Source: Sipunculus nudus
Lineage: Eukaryota > Annelida > Sipuncula > Golfingiida > Sipunculidae
Direction of reading: 5' to 3'
Length of the DNA: 64,000 bases
Assembly: GCA_026874595.1 (NCBI GenBank)
Contig: CM049320.1
Span: forward strand, 5,089,464-5,153,463
In this document: piece after piece, positions 23,421-36,004 of the stretch
Layout: every line of letters starts with the position of its first letter
Position numbering within the stretch: position 1 is the stretch's first letter
Program-made: the position numbers and the translations under genes
Notes under the pieces: generated by a model
The model's input: only the letters and a program-made list of their open reading frames with translations
What the model was told of the DNA's origin: nothing
Database searches by the model: none

Positions 23421-24699
23421 TTGATTAAATAAACTGTTTTTGTTTAAATATACTTATTTTATTTCAATTATATAAGTGGCAGTATCTGCATGTCGCAGAA
23501 CTTTTCAAAGTTAAGTAATATTAGCTGTCTATAAATTTTTTTATCAACATTTGCTTCAGTTGTAAAATAAAAAATTATGATGACTGATATTCATGAGATG
23601 AAGAAATACTTGATGTGTAATTAATATACAGTTGTATAAAATGTGCCGATCTAGCATAGTAAAACAAAAGTAAAATGCATATAAATTCAAAATTTACACC
23701 TTAATTGATTCCAATAATAACCACAACGGTAACATTTAAGAGATCTCTGATGATATTGTCTTAAAAATGCTTATGTTTCAAGTGGAGGTCATGGTGCCTC
23801 AGTTACGTTAGCCGATCACCTCCGTGTGTAGCTGGACGGCACTTAACGAACGGAATGGTGTTTTCTGTCAGATATTATCTAGTTAATTTCGTAGTCGTAG
23901 CCCAACATAAAATGTTTGCAGGTATCGGCTTGACAGGTTCCCACACTTTGATACAGACTAATTAGTTATATTCATGTATAGATGTTATTCATGGATCATC
24001 AGTTTATTCTGAATAAGTATGAGTGTACCACGATATCACGGGCTATTTGTTAGGCTATATGTTAAAAATTGTAATTAGGGGAATGTGTAGACATAATATT
24101 TGCTTGTTAAGCCTGCGCGAAGCGATGGTTATTATTATCGCTCGATTCTGTGTGTGTGTGTCTTAAGATATCTGAAGAACTGTATCACGGATGTTATTGA
24201 AACTGATCATATAATTTGGTATTGTGACAATCTCCAAGTAATTAAATGTTGGTGTAAATCAAAGATTAAATAACCCGCGATTACTGTTTCATTCGTTTTA
24301 TAGCATATTTGTTTACACTAGGATGTATAGTATGTGACAATCTCTGGACATATAGTTATCTCTAAATGAAGAGTCGTGGCGTCGCAGCACGTGCCCTTTC
24401 ACTGAAAGGTGTCAGTAAATCAACGTACAGCATTGGGAGCCCGTGGTTCTTGTTCGTTATGTTTAAAGTCAATGGCAGTAATACCACGATGTCCAGGGAA
24501 GTTTTATTTCAGTTAAAAGTTTCCAGGAATATAACCGGGGGTTAATTAACATTCCAAGTCATCTTCTTTGAACATCATCTTCCGTACAGGCTTCGTGTCT
24601 CCATATCGAACGCCGTTTTCATTTGCAATGGAATTGAAAGGCAGTCATCATTTGCCTACTGTCACCTTTAAAAAAAAAGCGTTGAGGTTTTTTTGGAAA

Positions 24700-24724
24700 G
24701 GGGGGGGGGGGGGGGGGGGGGGGC
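24700..24724 (+). repeat. Poly-G tract (~23 G)
   Basis: Long uninterrupted G run. The aligned A1 position (about 6318-6327, inverted) has only a short C-rich run, so the homopolymer expanded in A3. It could form a quadruplex. Confidence 0.8.
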
Positions 24725-25687
24725 TTCACGGACGATTAGCGTAACACCTAGAGAACAGTCAATTACTAATATATTTTGGAGGTAACCTGTAAGGGTGATA
24801 AACCAATGGGACACAGGGTGATAGAAGTCGCCTGATCATTGGTATTAGGGCCACATTTGGTATGCCACTCACTACGTAAACCCTTGTCACTGACGAGCGT
24901 GTTCATAAAACCTGTCCAGGTTCATAGGCTCCGTCAAAATCTAAATGTTGCTGCTGTTGTTATTGTCATACTTCTACTAATACTTCTACTACTTCTACTC
25001 CTACAACTACTACAACTCTTAATACTACTTCTACTGATTATTATTATTATATTATTATTATTAAAATGATTCTTTAGTCATAAAATATATTTATTTGCGG
25101 GCCATGTGGGCGGGTCAATTGATACCCGGTGACTTACTAACATTTCTGGTAAAGAACGAGTACTGGATTTAATTGAGGAAAAAAGGACTATTTCCTTTGT
25201 GGGCGAAATACTTAATATAATGAAAGGTGGTCAACATTGTTGATTTTAGTACGATTTTCATACAAAAAATAAAATGCAAATATTGTCATGCAATTGCAGA
25301 CGATGATCCAGCCTAACAGAAAAGGTCAGCACTGACAAACATACCATGTGAACGACAAAATAATGCCTGGCGGCTCAAACGTAAGGTTTGACCAGATGGG
25401 TTTAGTGTAACAATCAGTCGGCAGAGGTCTCTATGTACCGATGACGCGTCCACACAGCTTAGGGGAAATGCCAGACGTGAAACGGGTCAACTTGGCCAAA
25501 GCGGCAAACCGAGGTCATGTACTATAGTTTCCTTTTTAAAGCTCGAATGACAGTTTATTGGCAAGCAGGGGAAGATGTAGAAAACGTAGATTTCCCGGAG
25601 ACAATACAACCTATTGATTTTGTAACGATCAGTTGAATTATCTCCAATGGTAAACTTGCTTTGCTTAATGTCTCGGGTTGTTTTTAA

Positions 25688-25815
25688 TGGTACATTCATG
25701 TTGTGGTGTGGTACATTCTAATTGTGGGTGGTACATTTTAGTGTTTGGTGTTACATTCTAGTTTTGGTGGTATATTCTGGTTTGGGGTGGTACATTCTAT
25801 TTTCTGGAGTTACAT
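25688..25815 (+). repeat. 20-bp minisatellite of unit A, A3 copy
   Basis: About six units of GGTACATTCTAGTTTTGGGT-like sequence, direct counterpart of the inverted A1 array. Overlapping open frames made of VHSSFGG-type repeats are artefacts. Confidence 0.75.
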
Positions 25816-26234
25816 TCTGTTCTCAGTCCGCCGCTCCTCTACTCATTTCCTTCGACATTTGTGGTTTGGTCTCCTCCTTTACCAGACGACTAATCATCTT
25901 TTTTTCATGAAACAAATAAAAAAAAAGTATTAAGTCTCCTATGGACTGTTGCAAAAACGTACAGGAAATATAAAACAAGTTACACTGAATGGTTCAGTAT
26001 CTGAAACTTGATAGTGATTTGCCTTATTTCATGTGAATGTATTAATATGCTCGTTATATTGATCTCTACAAAGTACGTGTATTTACAGGTTGTTGACATT
26101 ATTATGAATTACATATGCTTTATAAGGTGTCACATCGTGAAAAAATTCATACTAAACCGATAACGAACAGTTGTTTGGTTCGCCAAGAAATAACCCAAGC
26201 CTGATTTATAATTAAAATAGAAATCTCCAATTGA

Positions 26235-27220
26235 GATAGATGCCATTTAAAGGCACCATCCCTCTCTGTTGTTTTTTTTTAATTTCCATGGTTAGCGACA
26301 GGGGGCGTTACATGAGGGCGTCAAGGGATCTGAAGGCAATTTGGTACTCCGAATCAGGGCTTTATGCCCCACCGGGACCACTTTGTGGCGCATGAAAATG
26401 TTTAACAGGCTAATTCCCCGATGCCCTATACCTCGTATACGGATATGTTAATGGACGCGGTAATAAGTCCAGCTGTTTGCCGAGTCTCCTGTGGCAGAGT
26501 GTAATAACGGTCAAACAGCGAGTCCATTATTGTGCATCTTGATGTCGGTATATTCTCTAAATACCATGGAAAAACCGTGGAGGGCAGGAGAATTTCGAAA
26601 ATAAATATAAAACTCGATGTATTTGATCCACACACACACACATATATACATTCTTAATTTGGTAGAGATGCACTGTATATATATAGCCTAAAGATGTTTA
26701 TTCGATTATAAAATCGTTAAAATCTTTAAGTAAGATTAAATAAAGGTATATCGTTGAAATATTACATCTTTTGCAATATGCAAGCAAAAATATTACCATG
26801 GAATTATTGGAAAATAAAATTATACAAATTACATATCTCATGAGGATAAATAGAATACGTGCGATCTCCTACTTCCCGTTATTGTTTGCCCTTCAATTAA
26901 AAACATATGAATAAATGGCTACGAAATGCTTCTGTAAAAATCCCTAAGAGTTTTCTTGAGAGATATACATGTCATTGTTTAGTTTTAGACGGAGAACAGG
27001 GACTGGAGACCCCACAGACCTGTTATTTTTCAGGTTTTCCAACATATGCATGAAACTGGAAAGCTTTACCTCTGATGGCTTATTAGAAATGTCCTTCCGA
27101 AGATAATATATTCGACTAAAATACTGCTTTAAGATAATGGCAAAAACACTTGGGAATATCAATTGTGTCCTGTTCAAGGCCTCCTATTGACATGTTATAA
27201 TCATTGGGCCTTAGTCCCCT
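26235..27220. other. Non-coding DNA right of A3
   Basis: No gene recognised. Unit A homology has ended. Contains a short CA/TA microsatellite at about 26630-26650 and AT-rich sequence. The minus-strand frame at 26944-27177 has no domain features. Confidence 0.35.
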
Positions 27221-27224
27221 CAAA

Positions 27225-27850
27225 TTCTATTATTATTATTTTTTTATTTAAGAACAACAAGAACAATACAATCACACACATGTACATAACAAATACATAA
27301 CAACGCAGAAAAACACAGGACATACTTCCACAAACAATATGTACCTGTTCATTAAATAATCATGACTCATCGTTTTATCTTTTCTCTTAATAAGGCATAT
27401 TAATTGAATTCCACAGCTTTATCCATATTTGAATATCTTTCTTATAAAAAGTTATTTCCTCGCATTCTTAATACTTAAAATAAAAAAAAAACTATAAATT
27501 TTCCATAGTCTGGTTTTATCTTAGCTAATATACTTTTATATATAAAGTATCGAGCACAGATTGCTTACTAATTCAGGCGTGAACTCTCCGGTAATCCTTA
27601 AATTTGTAATCTTTCATTAAGGTCATCGTTAATTTGATACCCTTCGTATTCATTATTTCATATCTGTTACAACATTTCACACTGATGGAATAAATGTTCA
27701 ACACTTTCTTTTCCTTGATTACAAAATGTAAACATTGAGTTTGCACTTTGTCCAACAAAAACAATTTATCATTTAAATTCAAACAGCTGTGGCATATTGA
27801 ACAGCGATATTTAATTCATTTCCTATCTTTCCTTAAATTTTGTAAATTCA
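27225..27850 (-). mobile_element. Non-LTR retrotransposon 3' end remnant
   Basis: On the minus strand, around 27665-27790, a frame reads FTFCNQGKESVEHLFHQC. This is the C-x-x-x-C...HLF..C arrangement found after the reverse-transcriptase domain of many LINE-type ORF2 proteins (family knowledge). Downstream on the minus strand the sequence decays through stops to an A-rich tail with AATAATAATAAT near 27228-27245. The reverse-transcriptase core is missing, so this is a dead, 5'-truncated copy. Confidence 0.45.
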
Positions 27851-27879
27851 TGAAATATGATTCCCAATTAATGAAGATA

Positions 27880-28345
27880 TTGCCTGTAGATATTGACCTG
27901 ATTTTTGGTGTCTGAATCTACGATGACCAGTTACAGATCGAGTTCGCATTTCGTCCCGGTTGACTTACTTTTGACGGTATGACGGCTCCTGAACATAGAA
28001 AATTAAATGAAAAAATTGAAATTTTCATGATAAATGCACATGTATGGACCCTTTTCACAATGCCTGTAGATATTGACCTGATTTTTGGTGTCAGGATCTA
28101 CGATGACCAGTTACGGGTCGAGTTTGCGTCGCGTCCCAGTAAACCTACTTTTGACAGCGTATGACGGCTCCTGAAGATATAAACTTCATGAAAAATAGAA
28201 AATTTCATGATGACTGCTATTGTACAAATTTTTTTGCAATGCCTATAGAAATATTGACCTGACTTTTCTGTTTGTGGTTGGATGATGACCAGTTACACAG
28301 GTCGAGTTCACGTTTCGTCCTGGCCGACGTACTTCTGACGACATG
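27880..28345 (+). repeat. ~178-bp tandem repeat, about 2.6 units
   Basis: Units share GCCTGTAGATATTGACCTGA, CGATGACCAGTTAC, GGTCGAGTT and GTATGACGGCTCCTGA. Clear starts are near 27882, 28062 and 28240; a very diverged fourth unit may start near 28605. The open frame at 27979 crosses a unit junction and is not a gene. Confidence 0.75.
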
Positions 28346-29150
28346 ATTTTTCCGGGTGAGCATCCTCATCGGTGTTCACATCCATCCTTTTGAAAACCTT
28401 GGATCTCTGAAACACCCCTTATTTCACACGCATGTTTTTGCGTACATGCAAAGGGATACATTTTTTATATAAGCGTGATTTTTTAGCGCGTGCGTTCAAA
28501 TTCAAGTCCATCGATGTTACTAATCAGACCACATGGTACTCCTTATTCAAAAGACAATTTCATAAGTTTAACCATTTCTATAATTAATTCTTTTCAATAA
28601 GCCTGCAGGTATTGAACTGTTCTTTAGTGTGTCCTCTTAGAAAGATCACTTTCAGTTCAGTTTGCATTTCTCACTGCTTGACCAACATTACATCAAGAGT
28701 TTTATCGCTTTTCTAAGAATATTTCATGGAATTTCTTATCAACATTGATCTTCATTAACTACATATTGTTATTTCACGAAGAGACAACGATAAAATTCTG
28801 AACCTTTAGTTTTTTATGCTACATTTATACTCCATCACTTTAAAAAATATTTCTAATTTGCTGCCGGCGGGGGCTTGCGTGTCTTTCGGACACATCTAGT
28901 TTACAAAGTCCTATAGGTACAAATCTGAAGAGGCCCTGAGACCTTCTACATATGGGTCTTCACCTATCAGATCCCAAGAGATATATGAAACTCAATATTT
29001 AATACTAGATATAGGGAAATGTGCATATTCATTGCAAATGTTACATGTAGTTCTATAGAGGTGGCCTGGGCCTTGCAGATTAATTTTTTCTTTACCATCG
29101 AGGTTCAGTCCCACAAAAGACTTCTTCATGGGACCTCTGCCCCCACATTA
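28345..29150. other. Non-coding, AT-rich
   Basis: No gene, RNA or clear repeat except the possible diverged 178-bp unit near 28605. Confidence 0.35.
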
Positions 29151-29185
29151 TTATTACTTTTATTATTGTTTTTGTAATTATAGTA

Positions 29186-29217
<32 letters not shown>

Positions 29218-30110
29218 TAAAAATATAATAATAATAATGTTAATATTTGACCTCAGGCCATCATAATCATATTTTTATTATTATGGGCTGCAAGCCATCA
29301 AAGACCAATCATTATTGTTACTATTATCATGTGGCCCCAGTCTCGTTCTATACCTATTATTATTATCATTGGGCTCAGGCGTCCTAAAATCCAATTATTA
29401 TTATTATTATCATCCTTTCATTATGATGAGCCCTTGATCCTTTACTGATCTAAAATCATTATAATAGGGCCTCAGGCTTTCTAAAGTTCTATTATTATTA
29501 TTACCATAGGACCTCAAGTCCCCTCCAGTCCCACTTGTACTTATTAGGCCCCCTATAGTCCTATAACTATTACAATGGGGTCTTAGGCCCCCAATTCTAT
29601 TGTTGTTATATCTACCGGGAATTATTATTATTATTGAGGTCCTATACAGACCTCTATAAATCCTCTTGTTATTACCTTGGTTCACATGAAGCACCATGGG
29701 ACCTATCCATACCATTGTGTAGTCCTATCCTGATATCAGGGATATGCGTCTACTAATGTTTCGTTTTACATGGAGTTCTACGGGGGGGGGGGGGGGGGGG
29801 GGGGCTCAGGCCATACACACTGTTAGTATGTTATAACTATAGGGTTTCAATATAACTACATTATTGTTAATATTATTATTATTATTATGGAACCTCAAGC
29901 CCGCTACAGTCCTTTTATTATTTTTCATGCCTCTAAAGACCTAATATCATCATTACAACATTCATGGAGCCTTAGGCCTCAGTCTTCTTCCAGTCCTATT
30001 TTTATGATAATGGGGCCTCAGGTCCATTCTCTTGTGTTATTATTGTTATTGTTATTATCATTATTGTTATTATTATTATTATTATTACGTGGTATAATTA
30101 TCATTAATGA
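29150..30110 (+). repeat. (ATT)n-rich degenerate minisatellite with GGGCCTCAGGCC motif
   Basis: Blocks of TTATTATTATTAT alternate with GGGCCTCAGGCC- and TCTAAAGTCCTA-like phrases every ~45-70 bp. A (TAA)n tract at about 29185-29215 and a G23-class run at 29780-29802 are included. Open frames on both strands (29410-29715, 29887-30177) are low complexity and not credible genes. Confidence 0.7.
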
Positions 30111-32070
30111 GTCCCACTTCAGACCTTATCAATTTTCTTATTGTTATCATGGTTCACATACCATTTTTAGTCCTTGACACAGAACTGAAGAGGTTCCTGG
30201 GAACCGCTACATACTATTCTTCACTATTAATAATAATAGCACAAGAGAGGGTTCACTCAACCATTATCACACAATCACTCTGTGGCAACAACTGGGAAAT
30301 AGCTGTTTTTGGTCTAAAGTGTAAGGGATAATGCAAAGTGTGTCCTAAAGGGGATTATTCATTTGTTTCAATAAATCTTGAGAAATTTGACATTGGTAAA
30401 GCAGTTATCACAACACAACCTGTCAGAAATTATGCATATGACCCCCCCTCCCCCCCACCCTCCTCGGATCCACTTCTGCAGTCTGCATTAGATTATATAA
30501 AATAACATTGTGTGAACACAGCCACCCATGAATATTTGCAACCTCGATCTAGGAGAGATGGAAATTAGCACTGCCATTTTTGTGCAAATCTTTGCAGTGT
30601 TTCAGGTTTCAAGACTTGTCTTGGTTTCAAATCCCAGTCTCGGGTATGTTTTTGTTAGTCTTGGTCTTAAAACATTATTCTTAATAATCTCAGTGTCAAT
30701 TATGGTCTTTGAGCCAAAGAAGAACTTAAGACAAGACTTTGTACAGTATTCACAATACAATGAATAGATGTGTGAATAGCTCTCTATTGAACTTTTTTTT
30801 AATGCTTTTCATTAAAGGTTATATATGTTAACCCTGCTTACTTGAATGTATGATGGTTTGGTGTCAATATAACATCACCTGCAAATTCAGTGATCAATGA
30901 TATTTGTAGGAAAAAAGTGGTATAAGTAAGTAGATGGCCGCTTCTTGGTTAATATTTGGTCCGAAGGTGTTATTCTTAGATGGATTCCTTGATCTTAAAT
31001 TTGGTCTTTGATCCAATAGTGTCAGTCTCAGTCTTAGACCGGCTGGTTTAGACTACACGTACCCATTGGAACTTAATATTTGCAAATACTCACTATAATT
31101 TGCTTGATACCCGAGGACTCATCTTCATTTGAATGGTAACTAAACAGTTTACCATGAAAAAAATGAGGTTAACTGTATTTTATTATTTTTTTCAGTATGC
31201 CTATAGTATAATTCACATCTTAAATTAAGAATAATAAAAATATACATGGTATTTTATGTAAATAAAAAAGTCATTTATCGATGATTAGGAACCTGGAACA
31301 TCTAAAATGTTATTGATTTACAAATATTAAAGATTTTCACATGCAGTTGTTCTGCCTACCTGTCTGACTTTGTGAGTCTCAGAGAAAGAAAAGATTCTGG
31401 TGGCCAAAAATAAACTGAAACAAGGTAATCTGAAGATCGGCTAAATTATATCATTTTGTTGAACATTTTTTGTGTGCAAAGAGCACAGGATTAACATGCC
31501 TGAATATAAATTGTAAATTATTTTGCAAATAGAAAAGAGAAATATTATTTCAAACCATACACATAATCCCATTGGCTACTACTAAGAGAAATAACTTACA
31601 AAGTTAATTATGTGATTATTTTTGGTAAATATACTGAAATACACATAAAATGTTAAGCATATACATTTTCGTGATTAATTCTTAAGTTTAAAAAAATATA
31701 AAGGAATGCATGTCAAATTAAAAAAAAAATATTGGCAATAATAATAAAGAGTGACGTGTATTGAAATCCAGTCAAATTAATTTAGCCCTAAAAAGTGCCA
31801 ACAAGGTCTCTTTCAATTCGACAAATGACTGTTTAACAGAAAAAAGTTTCATATATACGTATGATTTCAAAGATTAATTAAACCCTGAATTAGCAAATCT
31901 GTATACTTTTGCAAACTGTCAAACATAACCGGCAGCTTGAAGAGTTGACACTGATTCCGTTAAAATGACCAAACGTTTGTACAGGGGCCTAGGGCCCTGG
32001 TTCAGAGTAACAAACTGCCTTCTGTCGTCCAGGATCCCACTTGTTCTCCTAATTTAATAGTTTAAGTTTT
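30110..32070. other. Non-coding spacer before CD225 unit U1
   Basis: No gene recognised. AT-rich; includes a C-rich patch near 30440-30465 and a GGGGCCTAGGGCCC near-palindrome at about 31984-31997. It would contain the 3' end of the U1 transcript next to 32072. Confidence 0.35.
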
Positions 32071-32071
32071 T

Positions 32072-32864
32072 TTAATGAGCCCAACGAGCCAAGACGACGA
32101 TGCCAAGCATGACAGATGTCATGATGCCGATGAGGTTGAACACCATGGCCGTTTTAGCATGCCTTTCTGCTTTCCGGAAATCTCTTTTATTAGCACTTTC
32201 CCTTGACATCACAGAAAAACACACAGCGACCGCACCTGGCAATGGAAAAATGAGCCGTCACCCTTCAGTGAATCAATGTTTATTTCAAACGGCACGCACA
32301 CCCGTTGTATCAGTAACATGTAAATAAAATACTCTGGTTATCCAAGATGTTGCTGTTTAGACAGTTTTCATTATATGGTATGTATGCGTCATATTGCTTC
32401 TATCAAGGCTCTACGTTTTCATATACCTTGCTTCATGGAGCCGCTCTGGCGTCTATTTATACGAATAAAGAACCGAAATTATGTGGAACGATGTAATAAT
32501 GTAGTTGTGGAAACAGATTGATACTGGAGCAAGGAATGTTTCTTTGCATTGACTGCTCTTCTCGTTTATTCCTGCGGCTTGTGTACTCTTCTGTTTATAA
32601 TGTCAACTTTTATTAAAAAAATAAATGTTGGAAAAATCATATTATTTAAACTAACCAAATGGTAGGTTGCAGCACAGGCATGTAAAGGTGGAAAATGTCA
32701 GGAAGTCATCCGGCCTTTTCCCCAGCTTCCGAAGCCGGCATTTACCAACTCCATCTCTCATCATTGGCTGGGAGACAACAACTGGTTGCTCGGCAACGTT
32801 CTTCTCGGAATGAAAGGGAGACTCCTCTGTACCCAAAGGCTTGTATTCATCACTATATAAAACT

Positions 32865-32909
<45 letters not shown>

Positions 32910-33533
32910 TTATATATATATATATATTACTTAATGTAAATCAAATATTAAAATTAAAATATAATCGAGTTCTATAAGGCCCTCGCAGTATAATTTGTCT
33001 AATATAAACCGAACAATCAACTAAGTAACATCAGCTAAATATTTAAAGACCAAATTGCCATAAACGTGATATAGGTGCTCATAAAGTAATGCTTGACTAT
33101 GTATGTTTATTTGTACTAGCGTTAGCTACACATATCTAAGGATTTTTAATGAGCTATCATATATAATTATATATACGAAAAAGGGTTCAGCTTGAAAGCT
33201 GGTATTCAACACATGTGGCTCGTATTTATCAAGTGCAAAGGAAATAAAAAGTCAGCAAACATCGACCACAAGAATGGCCAAACAGGTTAAAGCAATACAT
33301 GATAAATGCATACAGTCTGTATTCAATATACATATATATATATATGTTTACATCTTGATAATGATAAACACACTGCACAACTATGTTAAATCCAAGAAAA
33401 ACAGAAACATAGAAAAAACATATCATCCAGAAGACAGAGAAAGGGGGGGGGGGGGGACAGACAAGGGGGAGTTGAATATTTACCTGTCCGGGAGTTTTAC
33501 GCTGACGGTTTCTTCATTACCATTGTCAGCCAT
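32072..33533 (-). CDS. CD225/dispanin (IFITM-like) membrane protein, unit U1, 3 coding exons, 136 aa
   Basis: Spliced gene: exon 1 33484-33533 (50 bp), exon 2 32656-32852 (197 bp), exon 3 32072-32235 (164 bp), all with GT...AG boundaries and phases 2 and 1. The frame is open throughout and ends in TAA at 32072. Start context is ACCATGG. The N-terminal half is hydrophilic and contains YKPL (20-23), a possible YxxPhi endocytic signal. The CD225 domain (about 64-130) starts with RPDDFL, has a membrane hairpin with the CLCCNLPFG cysteine cluster (75-83; CD225 cysteines are commonly palmitoylated), a cytosolic RESANKRDFRKAE loop and a C-terminal membrane segment (about 110-131). Family members sit in endosomal or plasma membranes; vertebrate IFITMs restrict membrane fusion, but invertebrate roles are mostly unknown. 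An acceptor at 33563-33564 just upstream suggests a 5' UTR intron. The exon 2 acceptor lies next to a (TA)n tract. Confidence 0.87.
32868..32930. repeat. (TA)n microsatellite beside the U1 exon 2 acceptor
   Basis: TA-rich tract in intron 1 of the U1 CD225 gene. It starts about 15 bp upstream of the acceptor and replaces the pyrimidine tract expected there. Confidence 0.85.
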
Positions 33534-33562
33534 GGTACAACTCTCCTTTGATTGTGCTTCAG

Positions 33563-33735
33563 CTGAATCAAACAGACAGACAGATTAATAACAACCTTTT
33601 TTCAGGGTTCTATACCAATTTTTCCGGTCTTGGCCCCTCCCTTTCTGGATCTGAGGACCTTTTTTAGGTTTTCTTATTAAACTTCCTGCGTTTGGCCCGA
33701 AGAACACTCCTCTAGGTATATGTTAGAGGTAACTC

Positions 33736-33794
<59 letters not shown>

Positions 33795-35330
33795 CTATAT
33801 ATACATATGTATCGGGATTTGAGAAATTCGGGGGTATTCAGTTCCGAATTTCCTGTTGGACAGAGAGTATTAAATGTGACGTTTGTAGCAGACACTGACC
33901 ATTGCCTATTCTCCCTAAAAAAACAGTCAGTTTTGTAAACACTATGTTAAAATGATCACCCAATCAATATAGCCAACCAATATCAAATTATATATTAATA
34001 CAACAATGCGTAAAATGAGAAAATATTCAATTCTACACAAAATGTCTGGGACTAGGCGGCCCGGACTCTTCATTTTCCCTGTTAAAAGCCCTACCCCCAT
34101 CAAACTGCAATGATCAGACCCTATGTGGAGGTGCCAGATATATATAAATATTCAGATTTATTGGGGTCATATCACAAGGAAAATAAATCATAGCTTTACC
34201 TGCTAGCTGTTGACTATATCACTCCCGATCCTCTTCATATTCTTCTAAAATCCGAGCACAGTAAAAAAAACCACTGCTGTCATATTTTCATTGGCGAAGG
34301 AGCAAGCTGGGGCTTCAAGTACTATCGGAGTCAGCCACGCAGCTCGATCCCTGACTTTTCACCCCTCGGCTAGATTAGGTCATATGACGGTGCTGGAACG
34401 TGTCGCATTGTGCATTAATTGTTTGTTGTAATAATACAAAGGCTGAATTCTGAGAAAACAGGACACAAACTAAAAAAAAGCTCTCAGGTTCGTACCTCAC
34501 TACACCTGTTACCTGGTTGGTTTACATTTGATATTATGTTAAAGCAAGTAGGTGCCAGTTTTCATTGCGGATGTGTAGAGGTCAGTCTTATCAGTTACGT
34601 TTCTTTACTTGATTGCGGAGGTTTATCCTTTATCACACCGTTGGCTGTGTCAACATACATTTAATTCCTGCTTTTTATTTAATTCCTTTCATGTTCCTTT
34701 CAATTCAGTTGGGACAAGCAATAAAAGATTGGGTTTTGTGTTATACTTGTCCCAATAACCTCACTCAGAAGTCCGTATCGAAGGCAAAAATATACGAACA
34801 TACTTCCGTTCCCTTGAGATTCATAGATTGTTGACACACATACATGATAACATAACATAACATGTGCTCTGATCTTTAATACCGACTCTTAAAAATATAA
34901 AATGTTTAGAGGAATGTTTCGCCCAGATTGTTCTGTTGGAGTGTGTAAAGTTTTAAAACAAAATATACAATGGCTGATAACTGTTATAAACCAAAGTTAG
35001 AAAAAGCTTTAAAATAAAGTATTTAAGGGGAGATATAACTGAAGATTAATAATAAATAATATCAAATTTATTAATTCTTCAATCATTCTTGGGATGTAGC
35101 ATGCAATTTTATTTATCTCTGTGAAGATGTGAAAGACGGTGCTAGATTATTTTTTATTCAGGCTTAGTCTGAATTTCGTGGAAAAAGCCTTTGAATTTAA
35201 GATATACACTGAACCATGTAGTAGACCCATGTACCGTTTACGTTCCTTCAGATATATAAAAAAACGAAATTAAGACGGATTAGAGTATTCAAACGTTGTT
35301 TGTTATCATGTAATGCTACATACTTTTTAA
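33563..35330. other. 5' flank of the U1 CD225 gene
   Basis: Homologous to the 5' flank of U5 (56250-58290) and to parts of U2 and U3. Conserved blocks include 34075-34240 and 34395-34580. A (TA)n tract lies at about 33740-33790. The gene's 5' UTR exon and promoter should be here, but no single site can be chosen. The open frames at 34419 and 34613 are not conserved between units. Confidence 0.45.
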
Positions 35331-35332
35331 GC

Positions 35333-35615
35333 ATAGCCGTTACATACGTATTGAAAATTAATAATATTTGTGGCATGGCCGATACGTATGTATTAAAATT
35401 AAATAACATTTATCGCATATGTATTAATAATTTTGTATTAATAATAAATAATTGTGAAATAATGTATTAATAATATTTCGAGCATAGCCGATACATATGA
35501 ATCAAAAATATTTGTGGCATAGCTGATACATATGTATTAATAATATTTGTGGCATAGTCGATATATAAGTTGTAATAATATTTGTGACATAGCCGATACA
35601 TATGTATTCTTTAAT
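35333..35615 (+). repeat. ~41-bp minisatellite with palindromic core, U1
   Basis: Repeats of GGCATAGCCGATACATATGT plus TATTAATAATATTTGT-type spacer, six to seven units. The core ATACATATGTAT is a perfect 12-bp palindrome. Shorter versions occur at the same place in U2 (42815-42870), U3 (48425-48480) and U5 (59735-59915). Confidence 0.75.
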
Positions 35616-36004
35616 TCCGATACTTTTCATATATTGACTGTCATGCAAATTATATGTTTAGAACTAACATACTCCAAACAAACTCGAAAATTAATAGACC
35701 TTACCTGAATAGTTGTCCGTTCCTGATTTGAAAACGTCCGACTGATGCCTCATGACATCCATCGGACGCTTACACACGGGCGGTTTTATTTACTCTTAGA
35801 TAGCAACTTCAGCAGGTTATTCTCAGAAAAAATGAGTCGGTGATTAAATATGATTTGTTGTTTCCGGTTGCCCGGCCAAAGGTAAGTAAAGTGACAGGAT
35901 ATTGGTAATCCCTTGGGAACGATCCTACGTCAGGCTTAGCCTTTTGTAGAACTGTGTCCGGGAAACTGTGCTAGGTTACCAAGGTGAAGAGTTGATGAGA
36001 GGGA

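Larger units (their letters stand above)
16435..26235 (+). repeat. Segmental duplication unit A, copy A3 (carries the intact gene)
   Basis: The longest copy. It matches A2 upstream (16435-17560), A1 and A2 across the gene, and A1, A2 and A4 downstream (23430-26235). It has extra blocks not seen in the others at about 17560-19430 and 21640-23420. The end at about 26235 is set by where A1 homology stops. Confidence 0.8.

Noticed and set aside
25722-25933. Trp/Tyr/Phe-rich short frames on the plus strand
   Set aside because: They are readings of the 20-bp GGTACATTCTAG minisatellite and also occur, inverted, in A1.
27979-28164. 61-codon plus-strand frame
   Set aside because: It spans a junction of the 178-bp tandem repeat and is interrupted in the neighbouring units.
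29887-30177. Coding frame rich in Leu
   Set aside because: It is a translation of TTATTATTA microsatellite DNA.
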